A stretch of DNA of 64,000 nucleotides from an uncultured Treponema sp. (GCF_934725225.1 NZ_CAKVAM010000001.1:310001-374000), one strand, 5' to 3'. Positions 7,055 through 16,810 are shown, counted from the stretch's first letter. Notes: generated by a model not told the origin, from the sequence alone. Numbers and translations are program-made.

Positions 7055-8650
7055 ATGATTTTATTATTGGATAATTACGACAGTTTCACATACAACGTTT
7101 ACCAGTCGCTTGCAAAACTTACAAAAGAAGAGATAAAAGTTGTTCGCAGTAAAGAAATTTCTCTTCGGGACGCAATAAAAATGAATCCGGCAAAACTGAT
7201 TGTTTCTCCAGGACCTGGCCGCCCGGAAGATGCCGGAATTTCTGTTGAAGCAATAAAATATTTCGCAGGAAAAATCCCGATTCTGGGAATTTGTCTTGGT
7301 CATCAGGCGATTGGTTATGCGTTTGGAGCAAAAATTGTAAACGCAAAATTCATAAAGCACGGAATCGCCGAGCAAATCAACCTTGACGGAAAAGGAATGT
7401 TCCGGCTAATGGGAAAGCGCGAAACTTTCACGCGCTACCATTCGCTTGTAATTGATGAAAAAACTCTTCCGGCAGATTTTGAGATTTCTGCACGCGCAGA
7501 CGATGGCGACATCATGGGAATCCGACACAAAACCATGCCGATTGAAGGCGTGCAGTTCCACCCGGAATCAATCGCCTCTCCAAAAACAAAAGAATTTTTT
7601 ACAGCATTCCTGAATTACCGCGCAGAACCGTTCCCGGCAAGCCAAGTTCTTTCCTCTTTAATTGAAGGAAAAGACATGAGCCGCAGAACTGCAGAAATGT
7701 TCATGGAAGATTTAACAGACGGCTGCATGGACGAACGGATGACCGCCGCAATTCTTGTTGCTCTTGCCGCAAAAAAAGCGACACCAGAAGAAATTGCCGG
7801 CTGCGCAGGTGTTCTTGTTGCAAAACGAACGCCGCTTCCGCTTGAAACAACCGAACTTACAGACATAGTTGGAACTGGTGGAGACAGCAAAGGTTCTTTC
7901 AATATAAGTTCAATGAGCGCATTGTGCGCCGCCGCCTGCGGACTTCCTGTTGCAAAACACGGAAACCGCGCAGTTTCCTCAAAATCGGGAGCCGCTGATT
8001 TTTTTGAGGCACTTGGAATCAAAATTGACAACGCTCCAGCAAAAACCGCAGAAATCATCAGAAAAACAAATTTCGGTTTTTTGTTCGCGCCTGTCTACCA
8101 TTCCGCGATGCGTTTTGCCGCTCCAGTCCGCAAAGCTTTGGGTGTAAAGACAATAATGAATCTGATTGGACCGCTTTCAAATCCTGCCGGAGCAAAATAC
8201 CAGATGCTTGGCGTTTATTCTCCGGAACTTCTTTCGCCGGTTGCGCGAGCCGCAAAACTTCTTGGAGCAAAAAGAGTTATGGTTGTTGTCTCAGAAGATG
8301 GCTTTGATGAAATTTCACCGGTCGTAGGAACAAAAGTATTTGAAATCGATGAGGACAACAAAGAAAAAGAATACACAATCCAACCTGCGGATTTCGGGCT
8401 TTCCGGCTGCAAGGATGAGGAACTTTCAGGAGGAACTGGCGCAGAAAACGCTCAGCTTGCAAAAGAGCTTCTTGAAGGAAAAGGCCGAAGAACTTTAAAG
8501 GCGGCAATCGCATTGAACGGTGGGGCTGCGCTTTACATCGGCGGAAAAGCAAAATCAATCAAGGAAGGCTGCGTAAAAATCATCAGAGCAATTGACTCTG
8601 GTGCTGTCTCAAAAAAACTTGAAGAAATCAAAAAGGAAAGCAACAGTTAA
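7055..8650 (+). CDS. trpGD: Fused anthranilate synthase glutaminase (TrpG) and anthranilate phosphoribosyltransferase (TrpD)
   Basis: 531 residues. Residues 1-~190 are a class I glutamine amidotransferase (LLDNYDSFTYN, nucleophile in GICLGHQAIG, His/Glu in GVQFHPES). Residues ~197-531 are TrpD (GTGGDSKGSFNISS for phosphoribosyl pyrophosphate binding, KHGNRAVSSKSGAADFFEALG). It supplies ammonia to TrpE and then attaches phosphoribose to anthranilate. GGAGG lies seven bases before the ATG. The same fusion is known in enterobacteria. The downstream gene begins one base after this stop. Confidence 0.95.
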   Translation: MILLLDNYDSFTYNVYQSLAKLTKEEIKVVRSKEISLRDAIKMNPAKLIVSPGPGRPEDAGISVEAIKYFAGKIPILGICLGHQAIGYAFGAKIVNAKFIKHGIAEQINLDGKGMFRLMGKRETFTRYHSLVIDEKTLPADFEISARADDGDIMGIRHKTMPIEGVQFHPESIASPKTKEFFTAFLNYRAEPFPASQVLSSLIEGKDMSRRTAEMFMEDLTDGCMDERMTAAILVALAAKKATPEEIAGCAGVLVAKRTPLPLETTELTDIVGTGGDSKGSFNISSMSALCAAACGLPVAKHGNRAVSSKSGAADFFEALGIKIDNAPAKTAEIIRKTNFGFLFAPVYHSAMRFAAPVRKALGVKTIMNLIGPLSNPAGAKYQMLGVYSPELLSPVARAAKLLGAKRVMVVVSEDGFDEISPVVGTKVFEIDEDNKEKEYTIQPADFGLSGCKDEELSGGTGAENAQLAKELLEGKGRRTLKAAIALNGGAALYIGGKAKSIKEGCVKIIRAIDSGAVSKKLEEIKKESNS

Positions 8651-8651
8651 A

Positions 8652-10232
8652 ATGGATATTCTTACAGAAATTTGCGAAAAACGCCGCGCTGACATAAAAA
8701 ACAAAGGATTTTCATTTGGACACAAGATTCCTCAAAAAAGAATTCGTCCAGTTGTGCCATTCTTGCAGAAGCCAGGAACAATTCTTGAAATAAAGCGAGC
8801 CTCGCCTTCAAAAGGTTGGATTGCCCCGGAACTTGACGCCGCAGAAACCGCAAAAAACTACGTAAAAGCCGGAACAAAGGCAATCAGTTGTCTTACCGAA
8901 GAAAATTATTTTCACGGTTCGCTGGAAGATTTGCAGAATACCACGAAAAAAGCTGGCAAAAAAGCCGCCGTTTTGCGGAAAGATTTTTTGCTTGAGCCGG
9001 AAGAAATTGAAATCTCATATTTTTGTGGCGCGGACGCAGTCCTCTTAATCGGAAGAATCCTTGAGCAGGAAAAACTTCTTGAAATGACAAAAAAAGCATT
9101 TGAATTCGGAATTTCAGTTCTTCTTGAAATCCGCGAGGAAAGCGACATTGAAAAAGCGTTTGCGGTTCTTGAACTTGCGGATTCAATGGCTTGCAGTGAA
9201 AAAATAATTCTTGGAATAAATTCGAGGGATTTGGCCAATTTTACAATTGATTTGCTGATTCCGCTGAAACTAAAAGAAAAAATCAGAAAAATCTACAAAG
9301 AACGAAAAGCTGATTTTCCGTTTCCAAGAATAATTTCCGAATCTGGAGTTACAAGTCCGCAGGCGGCAAATTTTGTTGGAAATTTGGGTTTTCACGCAGT
9401 TCTAATCGGCGAAGCTGCCGCAAGAAATCCAAAAAACGCAAAAAATCTTGTAAAATCTTTTTACAAGGCGGCAAATTCAAAAAAACTTGAATATGAATAT
9501 TCGTTCTGGAAGAAGATTTCCGCTCTTCTTGAAGAAAAATCCGCAAAACCGCTGATAAAAGTCTGCGGGCTAACAACAAAAGAAGATGCGGTAAAATGTG
9601 CGGAACTTGGCGCAGATATTCTTGGATTCATTTTTGCAGAAAAATCGCTGCGGACAAACAAGCCAGAAGATTCGGCAAAAATAAGCGAAATCCGCGCGGA
9701 GCTGAAGCAGCTTTTTGAATCAAAAAAAATCAAAAAAATGCCGTTGCTCGTCGGCGTGATTGTCGATTCGTTTTCTGAAGAAGGAAATTCGGTTTTTCAG
9801 ATGTGCTATCAGCAAATTCTGGATGGAATCCAGTTCCACGGCTGCGGAAATCTTGTCCGGGGAGAATTTGGCTATGCGGCAGTTCCGCTGGCAGCAGAAA
9901 ACGACTTGGTTGCGTTGAAGGAACTTTATTCCTCTGGTTTTCCACGAGTTCTGGTTGACGCAAAAAATCTGGAAAGTTCGAATGCAAGCGGTGATTTGCG
10001 CTACGGCGGAACAGGAAAAACAATTCCTTCCGAAATCGTCGCAAAATCAAAAAAAGCAGGTCCATTGTGGCTTAGCGGCGGATTGAATCCAGAAAATATT
10101 CGCGGTATGATAAAAAACTTTCAGCCGGAACTTGTTGACGTTAATAGCGGCGTTGAATCAAAACCGGGCAAAAAAGATTTTTCCAAACTTGAGCAATTTT
10201 TTTCAGCAGTTGAATCTGCTGCACAACAATAA
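8652..10232 (+). CDS. trpCF: Fused indole-3-glycerol phosphate synthase (TrpC) and phosphoribosylanthranilate isomerase (TrpF)
   Basis: 526 residues, longer than the ~453 of the E. coli fusion. TrpC half (1-~290): EIKRASPSKGWIAPE, LRKDFLLEPEEIEISYFCGA, GINSRDLANF, SESGVTSP, LIGEA. TrpF half (~300-526): IKVCGLTTKEDAVKCAELGA with the catalytic Cys, GIQFHG, LVDAKN, LSGGLNPENI, VDVNSGVESKPGKKD. The TrpC section holds Lys/Glu-rich insertions that account for the length. ATG 8652 is one base after the trpGD stop, with AAGGA inside the trpGD end. It performs two consecutive steps of the pathway. Confidence 0.95.
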   Translation: MDILTEICEKRRADIKNKGFSFGHKIPQKRIRPVVPFLQKPGTILEIKRASPSKGWIAPELDAAETAKNYVKAGTKAISCLTEENYFHGSLEDLQNTTKKAGKKAAVLRKDFLLEPEEIEISYFCGADAVLLIGRILEQEKLLEMTKKAFEFGISVLLEIREESDIEKAFAVLELADSMACSEKIILGINSRDLANFTIDLLIPLKLKEKIRKIYKERKADFPFPRIISESGVTSPQAANFVGNLGFHAVLIGEAAARNPKNAKNLVKSFYKAANSKKLEYEYSFWKKISALLEEKSAKPLIKVCGLTTKEDAVKCAELGADILGFIFAEKSLRTNKPEDSAKISEIRAELKQLFESKKIKKMPLLVGVIVDSFSEEGNSVFQMCYQQILDGIQFHGCGNLVRGEFGYAAVPLAAENDLVALKELYSSGFPRVLVDAKNLESSNASGDLRYGGTGKTIPSEIVAKSKKAGPLWLSGGLNPENIRGMIKNFQPELVDVNSGVESKPGKKDFSKLEQFFSAVESAAQQ

Positions 10233-10256
10233 TTTTTAGGGAGAAAATTCAACAAA

Positions 10257-11531
10257 ATGACAGAATCAGATAAAGGTTTTTTCGGAAAATTCGGCGGACG
10301 CTACGTTGCGGAAGTTCTTCGCCGTCCGATTGAAGAATTGGAAGAAGCATTCCATAAATGCATGAAAGATTCGGATTTCCTAAAGGAACTAGAAGAAATC
10401 CGCACAGATTTTATCGGTCGTCCCACTCCGCTTTATTACGCAAAACGACTTTCTGAACAGATTGGCGGCGCGCAGATTTATGTGAAACTTGAAGGGCTTG
10501 CAAATACCGGAGCGCACAAAATAAACAACGCAATCGGTCAGGCTTTGGTTGCAAAACGAATGGGAAAAACGCGCATTATCGCAGAAACAGGAGCTGGTCA
10601 GCACGGTGTGGCAACAGCCGCAGCTTGCGCAAAACTTGGACTAAAATGCCGTGTCTACATGGGCGAAGTTGACGTGCGCAGGCAGCAGCCAAATGTTTCT
10701 ACAATGGAAATGTACGGAGCTGAAGTTGTTCCTGTTACAACTGGTTCGCGGATTCTAAAAGATGCAATCAACGAAGCAATGCGCGACTGGGCAGCAAATT
10801 TCAACGATACGCATTATCTTATAGGTTCTGCGCTTGGTCCTTCTCCATTCCCAGATATGGTTCGGGAATTTCAGGCGGTAATCGGACGAGAAACAAAACA
10901 GCAAATGGCAGAACGTGGCAAAAAAATTGATGCAATGGTTGCCTGCGTTGGCGGTGGTTCAAATTCAATCGGATTCTTTGAACCGTTTATAAATGAAACT
11001 GAACCTTTGCTTTTTGGCGCTGAAGCTGGCGGAATCGGGCCAGGAAAAGGAAACAACGCAAGCCGAATGGTTGGAAACGATGCTGTTGACGGAATCATGC
11101 AAGGATTCAAAACGCGTTTCCTACAAGATGAAGACGGGCAAGCCGGACAGACGCGCTCAATTTCTGCAGGTTTGGATTACGTAGGAATCGGTCCGCAGCT
11201 TGCATATCTTGGCGAAACAGGACGAATAAAATTTGAAGCCATAAAAGATGATGAAGCCTTGAACGCTGTTTCAGTTTTTGCAAAGACAGAAGGAGTTCTT
11301 TTTGCCATGGAAAGTGCCCACGCTGGTGCGCTTGCTTTAAAGCTCGCTCCAAAAATGCAAAAAGAGCAAAATATTGTGGTAAATATGTCTGGCCGTGGAG
11401 ACAAAGATATTTTTATAACTTGTCCGGTTTTCCGCCCAGAAGAATGGAAAGTTTTCCTTCAGGCAGAACTAGAACGCCTTAACGCCGGAAAAGACATTCA
11501 TTTTGCAGCGTCAATGGCAAAAAACAACTAA
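10257..11531 (+). CDS. trpB: Tryptophan synthase beta chain
   Basis: 424 residues, slightly longer than most TrpB1. It begins FFGKFGGRYVAEVLRRPIEEL; the PLP lysine is in NTGAHKINNAIGQALVAKRMGK, followed by ETGAGQHGVATA and the phosphate-binding GGGSN. It condenses indole with serine as an alpha2-beta2 complex with TrpA. A GGGAGAAAA ribosome site precedes the ATG. The C-terminus continues ~15 residues past the usual end (NAGKDIHFAASMAKNN). Confidence 0.95.
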   Translation: MTESDKGFFGKFGGRYVAEVLRRPIEELEEAFHKCMKDSDFLKELEEIRTDFIGRPTPLYYAKRLSEQIGGAQIYVKLEGLANTGAHKINNAIGQALVAKRMGKTRIIAETGAGQHGVATAAACAKLGLKCRVYMGEVDVRRQQPNVSTMEMYGAEVVPVTTGSRILKDAINEAMRDWAANFNDTHYLIGSALGPSPFPDMVREFQAVIGRETKQQMAERGKKIDAMVACVGGGSNSIGFFEPFINETEPLLFGAEAGGIGPGKGNNASRMVGNDAVDGIMQGFKTRFLQDEDGQAGQTRSISAGLDYVGIGPQLAYLGETGRIKFEAIKDDEALNAVSVFAKTEGVLFAMESAHAGALALKLAPKMQKEQNIVVNMSGRGDKDIFITCPVFRPEEWKVFLQAELERLNAGKDIHFAASMAKNN

Positions 11532-11549
11532 AATTCCAGGAGTTTATAT

Positions 11550-12314
11550 ATGAGCAATATTTTAATGTCGCATCAGGTTGCAGGTTATCCAGATGACGAA
11601 ACTTGCCTTGCAGTTGGAGAAGCATTAATTGCCGGTGGAGCAAAAATTCTTGAAGTTCAGCTTGCATTCAGCGACCCAAGCGCGGATGGAGTTGCAATCC
11701 AGACCGCATGCTCAACAGTGCTTTCAAGAAAATATACAGTAAAACAAGGAATGGCTTACATGGCAGAAATGCACCGCCGTCATCCAGAAATTCAGATTTT
11801 TATAATGACTTACGCCTCCCTTGTTTATCGTCCGGGCGTTGAAAATTTTGTAAAAATGGCTGTTGAATCCGGCGTTACCGGGCTTATTGTTCCAGACCTT
11901 CCGTTTGACTGCGACGAAGGACTTACCGCGGCCTGCAGAAAATACGGAATCCACAATATTCCTGTAGCCGCGCCTTCTATGACCGACGAACGCCTAAAGC
12001 AGATGACCGACCAGAAGTTTGAATACATTTACGCTGCGCTTCGGGCTGGAATCACAGGAAGTAAAACCGTTGTAACAAAAGAAATGCTTGATTTTATTGA
12101 CAAAACTTCCGCAGGCGGAGCAAAAATTCTTGGAGGATTCGGAATTACAAGCGAAGAGCAGGCAAAACTGATTGCGCCGCACGTTTACGCAATTGTCGCA
12201 GGCTCAGTTTTTGTGAATATTATCCGCGAAAACTACAACGCAGAAAATCCAAAAGCCTCAATGCTGGTAATCCAAGAAAAAATCACGGCAAAAGCAAAGG
12301 AATTGTGCTGTTGA
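11550..12314 (+). CDS. trpA: Tryptophan synthase alpha chain
   Basis: 254 residues. Catalytic Glu and Asp are in EVQLAFSDPSADGVAIQ, with GLIVPDLPFD and GGFGITS further on. It cleaves indole-glycerol phosphate to indole, which passes to TrpB. It starts 18 bases after trpB and is the last operon gene. No clear intrinsic terminator follows; the pheT promoter lies 55 bases downstream. Confidence 0.95.
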   Translation: MSNILMSHQVAGYPDDETCLAVGEALIAGGAKILEVQLAFSDPSADGVAIQTACSTVLSRKYTVKQGMAYMAEMHRRHPEIQIFIMTYASLVYRPGVENFVKMAVESGVTGLIVPDLPFDCDEGLTAACRKYGIHNIPVAAPSMTDERLKQMTDQKFEYIYAALRAGITGSKTVVTKEMLDFIDKTSAGGAKILGGFGITSEEQAKLIAPHVYAIVAGSVFVNIIRENYNAENPKASMLVIQEKITAKAKELCC

Positions 12315-12368
12315 AAAATTTTAGGAAGATTTCTAGGCGATTCATGTGGCGCGGATTCATTTCCCTAA

Positions 12369-12397
12369 TTGCAGTTTTGCCATTGTTGTAATATAAT
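12369..12397 (+). promoter_or_regulatory. pheT promoter
   Basis: TTGCAG (12369-12374), 17-bp spacer, TATAAT (12392-12397), 28 bases before the pheT ATG. It separates pheT from the trp operon. Confidence 0.8.
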
Positions 12398-12425
12398 CTA
12401 TGCACACTATTTAATAGAGGAAACC

Positions 12426-14723
12426 ATGCCTAAGATTGAAGTCAACGAAAAACTGTTTTTTAATTTGCTTGGAACTAAATACGACTGGGATACTTTTGAA
12501 AAGAAGCTTACATTTGCAAAAGCCGAGCTTGATGAAAAGCCTGATGAATCTGCTCCAGAAAATGAGCGTGTTATAAAAATTGAGCTGAACGACACAAACC
12601 GTCCTGACTTGTGGTCTGCTGGCGGAGTTGCAAGATGTCTTCGCGAGCATGAAGGAAAAGGCCATTCAGACTACAGCAAATTCATGTCGGAAGAAGGCAA
12701 GCTGAAAGACACAGGAAACCGTCTTGCTGTTGTAGATCCGGCTTTAAGGCACATCAGACCGTTTATGGTTTCTTTTGTTATAAGCGGAAAACCTATAGAC
12801 AACGCGATGCTTATTGACATTATGCAGACTCAGGAAAAACTTGCCTGGAACTTTGGACGCAAAAGAAAAACAATTTCAATGGGAGTTTACCGCGCCGCAA
12901 ATTTAAAGTGGCCGGTTCATTTTGTTGCCGCCGATCCAGACAATGTGAGCTTTGTTCCGCTTCAAGGTGAAGAAAAACAGACTTGCCGTGAAATTCTTCA
13001 GAATCATCCAAAAGGAAAAGAATACGGCTGGATTCTAAAGGACTTTGAAAAATATCCGGTTTTGCAGGACGATTCCGGCGAAATTATGAGCATGAGCCCT
13101 ATAATCAACAGCGCGACTTTGGGACAGATTGAAGTTGGCGACAAGGATTTGATGGTTGAGCTTACCGGCGTTGACATGAAAGACTTGATGCTTGCCGCGA
13201 ATATTGTTGCCTGTGATTTTGCAGACGCAGGATACGAAATTCTTCCTGTAAAAGTTCACCACGAATATGACACTGGATTTGGAAACGATGTTGTTATTCC
13301 TTATTATTTCCAGCAGACAGCAAAAGCACGTCTTTCCGCAATAAACAAAAAGCTTGGCAGCTCTCTTTCCGAAGACGAAGTAAAAGATGCTCTTGTGCGC
13401 ATGGGAAGCAAAGTTGATGTTTTGAATGAAAATGGCGAAACTGTTTTTGTTGTGCATCCGGCTCCTTACCGCAACGACTTTTTGCACGAAGTTGATGTTA
13501 TTGAAGACGTTATGATTGGAAAAGGACTTGATTTCTTTAAGCCTGAGAAACCAATCGACTTTACAATCGGACGCCTTTTGCCAATTACCGTTTACAGCCG
13601 CAAAGTAAAAAACATAATGGCTGGAATCGGCTATCAGGAAATGATTTTCAATTATCTTGGCTCAAAGAAAACCTACATCGACAACATGGGAATCGATGGA
13701 AAAAATGTAATTGAAATTGCAAATCCGATGAGCGAAAATTATCAGTTTATCCGTCCGTCAATTATCGCTTCTCTTTTTGAAGCCGAAGCCCAAAGTGGAA
13801 ACGCAGTTTATCCTCACAAAATTTTTGAAGTCGGAAAAATCGCATTCATCGATGAAACTGAAAATACCGGCACAAAGACAATTCAAAGCCTTGGATTTCT
13901 TACTGCTTCCAACAATGCGAACTTCAACGAGGCTGCAAGCGAAGTAAGTACAATTCTTTATTATCTTGACCACAAATATGAAGTTCAGGAAACAAATGAT
14001 CCGCGCTTTATTCCGGGGCGTCAGGCTGGAATTATGGTGAACGGAAAACAGGCTGGAATTTTTGGAGAAATTCATCCGCAGATTCTTGAAAACTGGCAGG
14101 TTGGAGTTCCTTGTGTTGCCGGAGAAATTGACCTTGAATATCTGATGGCGACAGAGCCTAAGGAACATAGCCAGAATGTTCAGCCAAAAGAAGAGCCTAA
14201 GCCTGAATCTTCCGCGCCGAAAATTGATCCGGTTGAATATTTTAACAAGCACATTGAGCTTAAAGTTGCAAAAATTCTGAGCGTTGAGACAAATCCGCAG
14301 GGCGATAAGCTTTACATTGAGCATCTTGATGACGGAAGTGGAACAGAGCGTATTATTCAGTCTGGCTTGCGTCCTTATTTAAAGGAAGAGGAGCTTTTGG
14401 GAAAACACGTTATTATTGCCGCCAACCTTGCTCCAAGAAAAATGAAGGGCGTTGAAAGCCGCGGAATGCTGCTTGCCTCTGACTATGTGGAAGACGGCGT
14501 TGAAAAAGTTGAGCTTCTGACAGCTCCTTGGGCTGCTCCGGGAACTCAGGTTGTTCTTGAAGGTTTTGAGCCTTCTGAAAAGCCTGCAAAAATCGACATA
14601 GATAAGTTCTGCAAAGTTGAATACAAGATTGTAAACAAAATGGCGCAAGCCGCCGGAAAAAATCTTGTTGCTGCAGGCAAGCCGATTGTAATGGAAAAAA
14701 CAGTCAACGCAGATATTGAATAG
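12426..14723 (+). CDS. pheT: Phenylalanyl-tRNA synthetase beta chain, archaeal type, with C-terminal EMAP-II-like tRNA-binding domain
   Basis: 765 residues; archaeal/spirochaetal beta chains are usually about 550. The N-terminus (MPKIEVNEKLFFNLLGTKYDWD) and the B5 and catalytic-like core (RNDFLHEVDVIEDVMIGKG, NPMSENYQFIRPS, GRQAG) follow the archaeal/eukaryal type. After a charged Pro/Glu linker (~580-610) comes an OB-fold tRNA-binding domain: ELKVAKILSVETNPQGDKLY, then IIAANLAPRKMKGVESRGML. A ~45-residue Lys-rich tail ends the protein. AGAGGA precedes ATG 12426. The alpha subunit is not in the window. Confidence 0.93.
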   Translation: MPKIEVNEKLFFNLLGTKYDWDTFEKKLTFAKAELDEKPDESAPENERVIKIELNDTNRPDLWSAGGVARCLREHEGKGHSDYSKFMSEEGKLKDTGNRLAVVDPALRHIRPFMVSFVISGKPIDNAMLIDIMQTQEKLAWNFGRKRKTISMGVYRAANLKWPVHFVAADPDNVSFVPLQGEEKQTCREILQNHPKGKEYGWILKDFEKYPVLQDDSGEIMSMSPIINSATLGQIEVGDKDLMVELTGVDMKDLMLAANIVACDFADAGYEILPVKVHHEYDTGFGNDVVIPYYFQQTAKARLSAINKKLGSSLSEDEVKDALVRMGSKVDVLNENGETVFVVHPAPYRNDFLHEVDVIEDVMIGKGLDFFKPEKPIDFTIGRLLPITVYSRKVKNIMAGIGYQEMIFNYLGSKKTYIDNMGIDGKNVIEIANPMSENYQFIRPSIIASLFEAEAQSGNAVYPHKIFEVGKIAFIDETENTGTKTIQSLGFLTASNNANFNEAASEVSTILYYLDHKYEVQETNDPRFIPGRQAGIMVNGKQAGIFGEIHPQILENWQVGVPCVAGEIDLEYLMATEPKEHSQNVQPKEEPKPESSAPKIDPVEYFNKHIELKVAKILSVETNPQGDKLYIEHLDDGSGTERIIQSGLRPYLKEEELLGKHVIIAANLAPRKMKGVESRGMLLASDYVEDGVEKVELLTAPWAAPGTQVVLEGFEPSEKPAKIDIDKFCKVEYKIVNKMAQAAGKNLVAAGKPIVMEKTVNADIE

Positions 14724-14764
14724 TTTAAAACAAGCTGGATTGTTGTATTAAGTATAAAAAAAGC

Positions 14765-14796
14765 AAAAGACCGTCCGAAAGGGCGGTCTTTTTTTT
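14765..14796 (+). terminator. Intrinsic terminator after pheT
   Basis: Nine-base-pair stem (arms 14768-14776 and 14781-14789, GAAA tetraloop) followed by eight T. Confidence 0.95.
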
Positions 14797-14840
14797 GTAT
14801 AAAAGAAAAAATGTCATTTAAAACAAACGCAGTAACCTAA

Positions 14841-14915
14841 AAAAACACGCCGAGTTTTCTAAAATTCTCGGCGTGAAATTTAAAAAGTACGGCGTGTTTT
14901 TAATAAATTCTCGCC
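14841..14915. repeat. 75-bp dispersed palindromic repeat, copy 1
   Basis: Almost the same 75 bp occurs at 57833-57907. It contains CACGCCGAG paired with CTCGGCGTG and a second CGGCGTGT able to pair with ACACGCCG, so alternative hairpins are possible. It lies between the convergent ends of pheT and proA, as copy 2 lies between convergent genes, so it may work as a two-way terminator. Confidence 0.85.
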
Positions 14916-14933
14916 GAGAATTTGCATTTATTT

Positions 14934-16193
14934 TTACCTAATCTGACCGTTTCCATCGATTAGGAATTTTGTTGTGGTCAAGGCTTCAGCTCCCATAGGT
15001 CCTCTAGCATGAAGCTTTTGCGTGCTGATTCCGAGTTCCGCTCCAAAACCGAAAACTCCGCCGTCTGTAAATCTTGTGCTTGCATTTACGTAGATGCAGG
15101 CCGCGTCAATTTGCTGCTGGAACATAAGCGCGTGATTTCTGTCGTTTGTGGCAATACATTCGCTGTGCTTGGTGTTGTGCGCGTTTATAAATTCAATCGC
15201 CTGCTCTGTGGATTCAACTTGGCGGATGGCAACAATAAAGTCAAGAAATTCAAATCCAAAGTCGGAATCAGTTGCTTCCTTTAAATTTTTGTAGCCGGCA
15301 TTTTGCAAGACAGAATAGCATTCCTTGTCTGCTCGGATTTGAACTTTTTCATCAAATTCCTTTGCAAGAAGCGGAAGAAATTCTTTTAGAACTTTTCTAT
15401 TTACAAGGATTGTTTCAATTGCGTTGCAAGCTCCCGGACGCTGCATTTTGGAATTCTGCGCAATTTTAGCCGCGTTTTCAAGATTTGCGCTTTTATCAAC
15501 ATAAAGGTGGCAGACTCCGGCTCCAGTTTGAATTACCGGAACTTTCGCATTTTCAACAACAAGATTTATGAGTTTTGCAGAGCCGCGTGGAAGAACTACA
15601 TCGATTTTGCCGACTGCATTGAGAATTTCGTTTACTTCGGAATGATTGGCGGATTCACACAAATATAAAGCAGACTCAACGCCGTTTTTTCCGGCATTTT
15701 TTAAGCCTTCTTTGATTGCCTTTACAATGGCTTTGTTTGAATTAAGCGCAGAAGAAGAACCTCGTAAAAGAATAGAATTTCCGCTTTTGTAGGCAAGCGC
15801 AAACGCATCTGCTGTAACGTTCGGACGGCTTTCGTAAATAATTGCAGCGACTCCAAGCGGAACTCTTACTTGGCGGATTTCCATTCCGTTCGGAGCTTTC
15901 CAGCCGTCAACAATTTTGCCAACAGGATCTTTTTGCTGAATTACAGTTTTGATTCCGTCCAGAATATCATTGAATTTTTTTTCGTTTAGAGCCAGACGTT
16001 CAACAAGGGATTCCGAAGTTCCGTTTGCGCGCGCGTTTTCCACGTCAATTTGGTTTGCGCTTAGAATTTCCTGCTTGTTCTTTAAGATTGCCTCGGAAAC
16101 ACATTTTAGCGCATTGTTTTTCTGAAGCTCTGTATGAAGCGCAAGTTGTGCCGCTCCTTTTTTTAATTCAGCGCAAATTGAATCAAGCTCCAT
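14934..16193 (-). CDS. proA: Gamma-glutamyl phosphate reductase
   Basis: 419 residues, normal length. Motifs include VPLGVAAIIYESRPNVTADA, LLRGSSSA and the catalytic cysteine in QRPGACNAIETILV. It reduces gamma-glutamyl phosphate to glutamate semialdehyde with NADPH in proline synthesis. proB is not adjacent. It follows the gene at 16203-16742 by nine bases, so the two are probably co-transcribed. Confidence 0.95.
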   Translation of the reverse strand: MELDSICAELKKGAAQLALHTELQKNNALKCVSEAILKNKQEILSANQIDVENARANGTSESLVERLALNEKKFNDILDGIKTVIQQKDPVGKIVDGWKAPNGMEIRQVRVPLGVAAIIYESRPNVTADAFALAYKSGNSILLRGSSSALNSNKAIVKAIKEGLKNAGKNGVESALYLCESANHSEVNEILNAVGKIDVVLPRGSAKLINLVVENAKVPVIQTGAGVCHLYVDKSANLENAAKIAQNSKMQRPGACNAIETILVNRKVLKEFLPLLAKEFDEKVQIRADKECYSVLQNAGYKNLKEATDSDFGFEFLDFIVAIRQVESTEQAIEFINAHNTKHSECIATNDRNHALMFQQQIDAACIYVNASTRFTDGGVFGFGAELGISTQKLHARGPMGAEALTTTKFLIDGNGQIR

Positions 16194-16202
16194 GAAATTC
16201 CT

Positions 16203-16742
16203 CTAATAGTTTGCCAAAAAATAAATTCCAAGCAAAATGGCAATTCTTGTGCGTTCAGTTGACCATTGCGCATCCCGCGGAAGGCTTTTTACATACCACC
16301 AGAAAATTCCAAATTCCGGGTCGATTCTAAGCGCGTATTCTGGAAAATCTTTTGCCTTTGCCTGATTTCCGAACATAAGGTAAACAACATTGTCTAAAAT
16401 AGAAAAAAACTGCGGATAAGCCTGAACATAATCTTTTGAATTTAACTGAACGCGGAATTCTTCAAGTTGATAAAGAATCTGCGCCTTAAGCTCTTCGTCG
16501 GATTTTTCAACCCAAGTTTTCTGAATTAAAAGCACAAGATTATTGTTAAAGCTGGAAACAAGTTTTGATTCCGCATCTGAATTTTTATCAGTGATTTTTT
16601 TGAATGTCTGCCCTGCGCCAAAAATATCTGCAAGCTGTACCGAAGAAGAAAGAGCTGCATCATCCGAACTGGATTCAATAAGATTTTTCAACGCCTTGAG
16701 CGAATCATTATCCACAAATTTTTCTATAAGATTTTCTGACAT
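16203..16742 (-). CDS. Unknown soluble helical protein upstream of proA
   Basis: 179 residues, no signal peptide. The first third is acidic and helical (MSENLIEKFVDNDSLKALKNLIESSSDD); the last third ends in aromatic/hydrophobic segments (FGIFWWYVKSLPRDAQWST, RIAILLGIYFLANY). I do not recognise a family. The nine-base gap to proA suggests co-transcription, but nothing points to a proline function. Confidence 0.65.
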   Translation of the reverse strand: MSENLIEKFVDNDSLKALKNLIESSSDDAALSSSVQLADIFGAGQTFKKITDKNSDAESKLVSSFNNNLVLLIQKTWVEKSDEELKAQILYQLEEFRVQLNSKDYVQAYPQFFSILDNVVYLMFGNQAKAKDFPEYALRIDPEFGIFWWYVKSLPRDAQWSTERTRIAILLGIYFLANY

Positions 16743-16810
16743 AGGAACATTATAAATTTTTACTTTTGTTGTTGCAATGGGTTAAAGAAGTGATTCAGAA
16801 ACGTAAAAAC

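Noticed and set aside
13035..14324. Two long minus-strand frames within pheT
   Set aside because: They are shadows of the pheT frame with no ribosome site and no recognisable protein features.
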